Below, in pieces: positions 55,948-64,000 of a stretch of 64,000 nt of DNA (positions within the stretch are counted from its first letter, which is position 1; the number at the start of each line of letters is the position of its first letter). The notes beneath the pieces were generated by a model. That model did no database searches. It saw only the letters and a program-made list of their open reading frames with translations, and was not told the DNA's origin. Origin of the DNA: Hemileia vastatrix (lineage: Eukaryota > Basidiomycota > Pucciniomycetes > Pucciniales > Zaghouaniaceae); the NCBI GenBank assembly GCA_030280995.1, contig JASXTE010000021.1:620001-684000 (forward strand), in the 5' to 3' direction. The translations under genes were made by a program, and so were the position numbers.

Positions 55948-56197
55948 TAGATCAGGCTGAGCTGGTGGTGAAGGTGATAAAAATGAAATTCGACCAGGCC
56001 TACAGAAATTTTTATTTCTTCACTAATAATCATCACAGGAGGTTCTGTATAGATGGACTGGTTTATTCATGGAGCAGATAAAATTTTTATCAATGCAGGA
56101 TTGGAAGGAGCCAATTTCAGAAATAGGTTTTTTAAGAAGGTTAAAAATGATATTTGAAGAAAAAGAATGAATGAGGAAATTTTTATTCAGAGGAATC
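55948..56197 (-). pseudogene. Old D-family 3' internal end with antisense ORF remnant, copy 3
   Basis: On the minus strand KKPISEIGSFQSCIDKNFIC and VHLYRTSCD parallel the antisense ORF of copies 1 and 2. Two stops follow the CD and the second Cys is lost. The start codon is gone. Confidence 0.55.
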
Positions 56198-57240
56198 TTT
56201 GGTCCTCCATCATCTGGATAGCTATTTGTTGTGATGTTTTGGGTTTTTATGGTGCATTCAAAGTTGGAATTTTATATGAATGATTGATTTTTCTGAATTA
56301 CTGGAGTGAATATTTGAACCCTTGGGATGTGAATTTTACAATTGAATAGCCCTGAATTTTCACTTTATTTAATGTCTTGATAAAATTTTCATATTTCAAG
56401 TTTAATGGCCTTAATTGGGCATTTTTCAATTTTTCTATAACTGTTAGTTTTTTGTTTTTTGTGTTTCATGAGCTAAGCTTAACTGCTATTTATAAGTGCT
56501 TAGTATGAATTGATATTCTTAAGAATTATTTACATTTTATTTCAGTATGAGGTTTTACCCTATCTTAGTGTTTTTAGCATTTTCTGGTGATTTTATGGTT
56601 TTTAGTGGTGTTACAGGTAGAGTGTTGATAATTCAGTTTTCCATTTTAGTGTGGGCATCAGTATTGGTGCAGGGTTCCAAATAGAGGTGAAAATTATCAT
56701 TTTCATGAAGGGAAGTTATTTGAAGTGGTTTTCAGGCACTTCAAATGTAGAGAGAGCTGGGAATTTGGCAGTTTAGAAATGTCTATGTGTAAATATTGAA
56801 TAAGACAGTTTTGGGAAACTCCATTTATTGTACAACCATTTGGTATCTAAATCACTGTTTTCCAGTCACAATTAGCTGCGTTTGTTGAAAGTTTAGTTTT
56901 TCATTTGCTCTTAACTTTTGTAAATTTTTTCTCTAAAGTAGCTTTGCAACCAGAATCAAGTGTTATTGTTGTTTTTTTTCAACAATTGTACTGGTCTTTG
57001 AGTTTCTGGTGTAGATTCTTTCCACATTTCAAGTTTTGTTTTTTGTATTCTATCTGGGCTACTTTCCCGACTTTTTAAGGAGTCAAGAAGTTTGTTGGAA
57101 GGGGTTTTTTGACAGTCTCTAATTTTCTTTATCAAATTAATCTCAACTGGCATTTCTCAAAAGAAAAGGGGTTTTTTTCTCAAGATTTTCTGCAAATCCT
57201 TAGGTCAAAGATTATAGCTAGTACTATAAGAGTTTCTACA
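56198..57240 (+). repeat. Old D-family LTR 5
   Basis: About 1043 bp, from TTTGGTCCTCC (decayed TGTGGTCTTCC) to AGTTTCTACA. It is much more diverged than LTRs 1-4, so this family has been present for a long time. Confidence 0.7.
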
Positions 57241-60200
57241 AAATTTAATAATATAATATTATTGTTTGAAGTACAAGATTTTTTAAAATCATTAAAGTAA
57301 AAACCATTTTATTGCTTTACAATTTTTAATGCAAATTTGTTAAACTCAACCTTTTTTGATCTACTAAGGAAAAATAAAAAATAAAAAAATTTGGGTTTAA
57401 TAAAAACAAAGTGCTTAATTAAATAAATATAAAAAAAATTAAAAAGAAAAAAATAATATATTCATTGAATCAATTTAAAGAAAAAGAAAAACACACTTTC
57501 ATTAAATCATGATAAAAAACAAGGTTTCAATAAATAAAAAGCTAATCTAAAGAAAAATCTTCCCATTTAGTCCCAGAGAAATACAAAATATCCTCTCTTT
57601 ATCTCCATGGTACCCCTTATTCAAGTTTAATTAAGGTTTGGAGCTCCAGTAAATACGGTGGACTCATATCTGCCACTTTTTCTGTGTAACTTAATTTTAA
57701 CCAATTAAATGATGAGGTAACAAAAAATTAAAGATGCCTTTAACAAAATAATAAGACTATTAATATTAGAAAATTAAATTAATTAGAATGAAGAATACAA
57801 TAAATATATCACTACTTACTCTTTAATCATAAATAAATCTATTTTCCTCCTGTATTCTCAGCATCTTACAGTTTTGAAAATTATTCAAAAAAAATTTTTT
57901 CTAAAAATATCCAAGTTTATTAATTAAAATTTTTCTAATCTGATTTCCCTTTTTATTGTTCAGAACAAAACCAATTTTTATCAATTTCCCCATTTGAAAT
58001 TTTGTAAAATCAGACTCAATTTTAGAAAGGCAGTGGTTTTTCTTTAAAAAGTTTCTCACTGTAAATTTGGGCCTGATTGTACCTTGAGACTTCTCCACTG
58101 GGATTAATGAGAAAATCAAGTGAAAGAATATAGAATTTTATCTTCTACATAATTGTTACAGCACATAGAATTCTTATAAGAATTTATGTATCTATCTTGT
58201 GTGTGTAACTGTAATTTATACTTAAAACCAGTATTTTTTTTATGAAAAGTTATTCCTATGGGAACTCATACTAGAATTGCATATTTAAAATTTATTATTT
58301 CATTGGATATGTAAAGCTTACATCAGAAAAACTAAACCTGGCACCTGTTAAAAGGTGCGGACATTTTTTATGGTGATATGTTTTTTCAATATGAACTTGA
58401 TTTGAGGTCAACAAAAATTTATTTAGGGTTCTGGAGGACAAAAAGATGCGCAATGTTGGTCCAAGACACCAGGAAAAAAAATGTGTGCACCTGATAGCTG
58501 GCTCCAATCACTATCTTTGATTTAAATCAGTTTGAGCCTAGCTGTAATTTTTCTTGAAAGACCTCACATTTAAAAATGAGAATGCTAGCTTGCAAACCAT
58601 CAACCATAATTTTATCTTGAAACAAAGATGAATTGAGGGATTTGCACCTGCTAAAAGGTGCCAGATGTTTCTTTATAATGAGACACAGGGGGAAAATACC
58701 TGAACTAGATGTCTTGTTCAGTTTTTGGTTTCCAGGTATGACTCTGGGTCTTATTTGTGGAGTGACCCTGTTTGAACCCACCTTATTTTTTTAGCTTTTC
58801 CGACATTGGCATCTCCTTGGCTCATGCCCTCTCATCTTCATGGATTCATCCAAAAAATTTATCTGCACCTCTTCTTCCCTTCTCTTACAGGAATACCCAC
58901 ACCAAATCACCTTAATCCTCTTCCAAAGGCTAAAAATAAGTTGGGCCCAAAAAGTGACATTCAATGGTTTGTCAGAAAAACACACCCAAGAATGGAATAG
59001 GGTCATAAAACCAAACTAGACATCTATTTCACCATTTTTTTCCCCTGTGAGATGCATTCAATCAAGGGCCAATCTGTGAATAGATGTTAGACTAATGTGT
59101 GCTCAACATGGCTATAATTTTTGCCTAATTGAAGCAAAAAAATTGGACTCAGTGGAGCTTAAACAGAGGTCTTTTATAGCAATACCTCCCTCAATTTCCC
59201 ATGGTGGGTAAATACCCATAGATAATATACTAAATATTAAAATGATGATAATATTAATAATGTACACCATTTTATATCATCACTTGGTGAAAGTATATGA
59301 GTTTTGACTGTGTATAATGATGCAAATGTCTTCTTTAAGAAATTTGTAACATATCAACATTGATTAAATAGTAGATACATATTAAATCATTCTTGATAGG
59401 AACCTCCCATATATCTTTGACAAAAGCTTTATCTTTAGCAATCTACCAAAACTTAATCAAAGTGAATCACCCTGCAGTGACTACATTCTTCTCCAATGCA
59501 TCACAAGTGACTCAACTCCACCAACAAAACTCGCACTTCTTGCAAGGACCTCAAGAAGGAGTACTCTCAATGCAAAATAAGTCCATGTATGTACAAGCCA
59601 TGCATGGTGATTTGAACTGTTGAGTGGGAATACTGCTGTCAGTGCAAGGATGAGAAGTAAAAGATATAAGGTTAATGAAGAGTTCTCACACTCAATGGAG
59701 CTTGCATTTTATACCCAGGCATCTTTCATGTGCCACGTGACACTCAAAGTAAAATTCAACCTTTTAGTCCATAATCCAGTACACAAATCCATATGCAAAG
59801 CACAGAAGGCTTACAAACTATCATCACTAACACTGATATCCTCAATTCACTGATCATCAAAAAGTTATTACAATTTATTTGATTCCAAAAAACACATAGT
59901 ATGTCATGTAAAGTGTTTTTTGGCTTGGTAGGTTAAAATTAGGAATTTGAAAATTCTGCTCTAAGAGTAAAAGGTAGATCTTAAAATTTCATGAAAATAA
60001 TGGCTATACTTTAAAATTTTTTAGCACATTATTTAAAGGGAGGTGATTTTTGAAGTGCATAGAATCTAAACAAGTTATTAATCTCTTCATAGATTTTAAC
60101 CTTAGCCCTGGCTTGTGTAGAAACAAAAGCATAAATATCAATATCTTATGTGAGCACTGGGCACAGCACCCGGGGGAATATTAGTAGTAAAACAATTTAA

Positions 60201-60268
60201 AAAAGTAAAAAGTAACAGCAGTGATATCTAATAGTACAAAGAGCTTTCCATCAAAAATATTAAAAACA
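57241..60268. other. AT-rich intergenic DNA
   Basis: No supported gene. Short readings at 58806-59000 and 59393-59853 have no recognised motif. Two hairpins with GCACCT/AGGTGC stems are at 58340-58357 and 58645-58662. Confidence 0.5.
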
Positions 60269-62941
60269 TCAAATTGGTTGTGCAATCTGAGAGCTCGTAT
60301 CAGCCTCCTCAATTTCCTCACAGTCTGTCTGACTTGCTTCACTTTCACTCCAATAACTTATTTCCTTGTTTGTTCTGACAGAGTCTTTTCCCAATGAATC
60401 AGGTCTCTTCCCTTGCAGATGGGCGAAATGAGGAAGCAGAGCTGGAGAAAAAGGTTGTGGACTAAGTTTTTTCATGTTGCCAACTAACTTGCTATGTGCC
60501 AAAGCTCTTTGCATTAGTACGGATGGCTCAGATGTTGCTAAAGGTTGAGGCTGGGGGTATTGTAATTTATCTTGATCGTTTTCAATTTGAAAAAAGTTGG
60601 TCTGTTGATTTGATGTTTCATCGCTAACCGTGGTCAATTGATCTTCCAAAATTTTCGAGAAACTGATTGGCGAAAGAGCTTTTTGAGGAGCTTCTGGACC
60701 AGGAACAAGTTCAGTCATATTTTCTTCTTCCTCAGTTGAATTAGTGATGTCTTGTGCCGGAGAAGCGAGACAGTGTCTCCCAAAGCGAGCTTCCAGAGTT
60801 TTTGGTGGACTGATGAGCACTGTGGCTAATTCTCTATGCCAGCCCAAACGATCCAGTATCTCTTCGTTAGTGGGAGAGTTTCCTGGAGGGCAGGATTGTA
60901 TTGAATTCGTACAAACAGAAGATATTGGAATTTTTTGATTAACCTCACTAAGAAAATTTGTTTGTCCAGTAGAAGGAGGACTGCCGATTGGGCCCATCAA
61001 CACTTCTTTGCTTGTAGTTTTATCACCTTTATTTAATACGGCGTTGTCTTCTTCATCTCCCTCAACTGATCGACTGCTGGAATTACTCAATGACTCTGAA
61101 GAGTTGAAGCCGTCAAAATAAACCAATTTTGATTGCTGCCCTACGCGCACTGAATCTGTACCGAATTCGACGGCTTCCAGATTTTCAATCCTAAAAAAGT
61201 CAGGTGCTGGATCTTCAATAACTTGTGGAAGAGAGGGCCAGCGATTCTTGCGTTTTTGAGAGTATGACATAGAATTAGGAAGAGTCGGGGTCGAAAAATC
61301 AAAACAAGTCATTTTGCTCTTCAACTTGGGAGCAGCTACAAAATTTTCATTTCCAACAACATATTTCATTAGGTTTGTTGGTGGAAAGCCAGGAGAGTTT
61401 TTTGAATCACACTCTTGAACTATAATTCGCTCTTTATTTGTGGCTTCAAAGAAAATATCCGATGAATCTACCCCAGTCTTTGATCGAGGTGCCAGCTTAA
61501 CTCCACTCCCCGTTTTCTTGTGACCAGGAGGCTTGTTACTAGACTGTGCCTGTCTAGCAGGAGACAATCCAACAGGAGAAGAACCAAACTGGCGGCAAGG
61601 CAAACCTAGACGAACTTCCCAAGTCAAGCACTCCCTACCATTTTGGTCCACATTTGATTTTTTGACAAGAATTGGTTCCAGTAACGTCTGACCATTACTT
61701 GGTGCAGTGTGCTTAATAGAAAATAACAAACCCGCCGAGTTAGGAAATGACCAAGAGTGATTTTCATGATCATCACAAACTGGAAAATCAACAATCCATT
61801 TGGGAGAAACATCAGGTACAGATTTTCTACAACAATCAACAGCTTTTGAATTGAGTTGTGGGTGTGCCACCGAAGGAATAAAAGCGTTCCGGACTGAAGG
61901 AAGTTTACCACCGAAAACAGTTTTTGGACTGATCGAGGATAAAGGCAAAGGTGGATAAAAGGCACCATTTATGGGCACATTTCCAGCACTGGCTTGACGT
62001 TGACGTTGAATAAAAAAAGCTCTGGATGCTGAATGCACTGGAGTGGTGAGCGGGGTGGTAGGTCCATTAGAGCTAGTTTGGCCATCACTGTACTCTGATT
62101 GGTATATTGCGCTAGATGCGTAAGAGTCGGTTCGTGATTTGTATCCCGCTGGATCTGTGACTACATTTGACATCAAGAAATGCGCTGGAGTCACCCCATT
62201 ATAGTGGGTAGAATCCAGGCTACTAGCACGAGGTCGTGGCGAGGTTTTTTCTGACGATAAATTACAAGAATCATGTCCAATTTCTTTTTTCTTATAGTTT
62301 GAATTATGTGATTCTGGTATCTTCAATTTACTGAGACTATAAATTGGCGCAATTCTTTTGACATTGCTCAAGACACTTCCTGATGAAGCGGCACGCACTC
62401 TTCTTGTTAGAGGAGTGGAATACGTCTGACAGAGGTGCAACTAATAATTGATCGAGGAAAAAAATATTAATTAAAAATAGTCCAAATGAATTACTCAGAA
62501 TATTTTCAATTTCAGAGAAGAAATCCATACCTGTCGGGACGCTAAACTCAAGGGTGGAGGACGTGAGTACTTTTTTTTACCAGGCAATCCAATTTTGTTA
62601 GATTCTGAGGTTAAAGATTTCAAAATAGAACTTCCAAGGCTACCCTTTCGTGGGTGATTAATAGAAGAGCTTTCATTGAGAATGGTGAGTTCCTTTGCGG
62701 CGCGTCTTAATCCTACTGAAGAACTTGAAGTTGAAGGAGTAGGCCAACGAGTAATAGGCCCGGAGTTGGAATAAGAATCTTTGGGAGGAGTATGAGGGGG
62801 TGAGGGTGGTTGGGTTTCAAACCTTTCTTGAAGGGAAGAGGACGAAGAGGAGCTTGTAAGATGCTGAGTTGTATTATGCCGAGAATGACCTGAAGATAAA
62901 GCAGATTTACTAAATGGATTGGTGAAGGAAGGAAGAACCAT
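60269..62941 (-). CDS. Host gene: large Ser-rich, mostly disordered protein of unknown function, two exons
   Basis: Exon 1 (62531-62941) starts MVLPSFTNPFSKSAL and encodes 137 residues, with a run of Ser and PPSPPHTPPK. The intron begins GTATGG at 62530 and ends either at TAG (62441) or at the better pyrimidine-preceded CAG about 15 nt later; both keep phase. Exon 2 gives about 720 residues to the stop at 60269. Most is low complexity. More ordered segments are NHSWSFPNSAGLLFSIKHT, CLTWEVRLGLPCRQF, DFFRIENLEAVEFGTDS and WHRELATVLISPPKTL; the C terminus is acidic. No membrane segment, signal peptide or known domain is seen. Frame openness over 2.6 kb and the clean intron make it a real gene. 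Confidence 0.85.
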
Positions 62942-63740
62942 AGTTCACTATTACTATGACAGAAACTAAAGTGATATTGAAAGTGAAGGCGTCTATCAGA
63001 TGAGATAATAAGAGATTAAGAAATTCAAAAGCAGATAATAACGGAAATAATAAGTCACGAAGGTCAAGGTAAGATTTGAAGGTAGAAATAATGCTATTCA
63101 AGGCTGAAGTTTTAAAAGATGGCTGACAATCGTAGTTTTCTTTCGGCAGAAATAGTAATCAGTCAGGTAGAAAGGCTCAAGGGAAATATAAAACTTTGCA
63201 GGACACAGATGATTTGAGAGCATTAAATGTGTGAATCAACAATTTTAGCGCATTAAAAAATATTTGATGACACCTCTTAAAAAAATCAAAATTAAAAAAA
63301 AAAAAGAGTTCCAGGCCCAAATTTAAATACAATGGGTTAATCAACAGTTACTCTTAGGCCAAGGCCCAATGAACTTAGAAGGACTGAGAGTACACCAGTA
63401 AGAAAAACAATTCAAAGATAGCCGAGTGAAAACGAAATTGATTTACAATTGGAATCATTAGTCAAGGAAGGCTTGAAGATCAAGCGCTTAGGTTTTTATT
63501 TTATTTTATATTTGATTGGCTCAACACGTCTTATATGATCAACAATCACATTATTTGACCCCTAGTTTTTGGCTCTTTGTCAAAATACTTTGTGACCTTG
63601 ACAAAGCCTTGACTTCTTCTATCAAAACTCATCTTTGGGCGTGGAGTCTGGCGTTTGACGATTCAGAATTTCCAATAACTGGTAAACAAATACTTAGTAT
63701 AAGTGGCGTCTTGAGAAAAAAACATTTCTTATAAACCGTG
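62942..63740. promoter_or_regulatory. Upstream region of the host gene
   Basis: About 800 bp between the minus-strand host gene and a possible plus-strand start at 63741. If both are real this is a shared divergent promoter. No specific element is identified. Confidence 0.35.
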
Positions 63741-63905
63741 ATGTTTACCTCAACTTCAAATACCAAAGTTGCTCCACCGGGTATTTTACCGCCAGCTGTT
63801 AATCAAAATGGTCATTACTTTACTTTGCTTCACCCCACTCTACTTTACTTCGCTCCCAATTGTGAAAAACGAGATGAAAATGACTTACCCCCTGCATCTC
63901 CGTAA
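63741..63905 (+). CDS. Possible first exon of a gene running off the right edge
   Basis: ATG at 63741 gives MFTSTSNTKVAPPGILPPA and 35 more codons to TAA. Base composition is less AT-rich than the surroundings, and GTAAGT preceded by ATG stands at 63970. The reading may be part of an unspliced exon or chance. No family is recognised. Confidence 0.25.
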   Translation: MFTSTSNTKVAPPGILPPAVNQNGHYFTLLHPTLLYFAPNCEKRDENDLPPASP

Positions 63906-64000
63906 CCTAGTGCAGGCGGAATTTTCAACTTTCGTTTCTCACCTACGCACATTCTAATCATAAGACTAATGGTAAGTTTCTGGAACTCTTTCCGCAAAAA

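Noticed and set aside
58806..59000. 64-codon reading with SLTGIPTP and KSDIQWF
   Set aside because: Too short, no recognised family, and surrounding DNA has stops in all frames.
59393..59853. Two adjacent readings of 76 and 77 codons
   Set aside because: No motif, no splice connection that joins them convincingly; left as unassigned intergenic DNA.

Overview
The window looks like a transposon-dense, AT-rich intergenic block from a basidiomycete, most likely a rust fungus (Pucciniales). The basis is Ty3-type Gag-Pol sequences of the kind I associate with rust genomes, very short GT...AG introns with CTAAC/CTAAT branch sites, and a Harbinger-like transposase. I cannot fix the genus. About 60 of the 64 kb is mobile DNA. 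One convincing host gene remains at 60.3-62.9 kb on the minus strand, plus a possible second gene start at the right edge.

1-21.1 kb is a nested stack. The bottom layer is a broken PIF/Harbinger-type transposase gene (minus; 19226-19288 and 20360-21090). It was hit by a solo LTR (19289-20359) and by a tandem retroelement I call D (1-19225, plus): internal 3' end, LTR, internal region, LTR. D lacks reverse transcriptase, RNase H and integrase. Its gag was split by a nearly complete Ty3-type element, A (3140-13546, minus), which made a 4-bp target duplication. D carries an antisense Cys-rich ORF at its 3' end. A and D share many short hairpins followed by TAAACTG, whose stems change in a compensatory way.

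21.3-27.4 kb holds a 4.9-kb gene-less element (21316-26204) with CACTA-like ends and an AAT target duplication, then a solo D-family LTR (26314-27370). Five 249-261 bp miniature elements with matching ends, or copies of those ends, occur across the window. Two of them have a recognisable empty site elsewhere in the window.

28.4-55.5 kb is a second nest. The chromovirus C (28439-55469, plus; TSD GTCTT) received chromovirus B1 in its coding region (31118-39816, plus; TSD TAGGT) and B2 in its 3' LTR (46609-55294, minus; TSD GATTG). All three encode Gag with a zinc knuckle, protease, RT, RNase H, integrase and a C-terminal chromodomain, and all three are broken by stops and frameshifts. Each starts with a small ORF interrupted by an intron of exactly 58 nt. 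B1 and B2 carry nine leader hairpins each, again with covarying stems.

55.5-60.3 kb is old non-coding DNA with a decayed D-family 3' end and LTR (55948-57240). 60.3-64 kb is the host gene space.

The most interesting signals are the hairpin families in the A/D and B elements, the antisense ORF of D, the uniform 58-nt introns, and the CACTA-like family with palindromic ends. All coordinates come from reading by eye and may be off by a base or two where ends are decayed.
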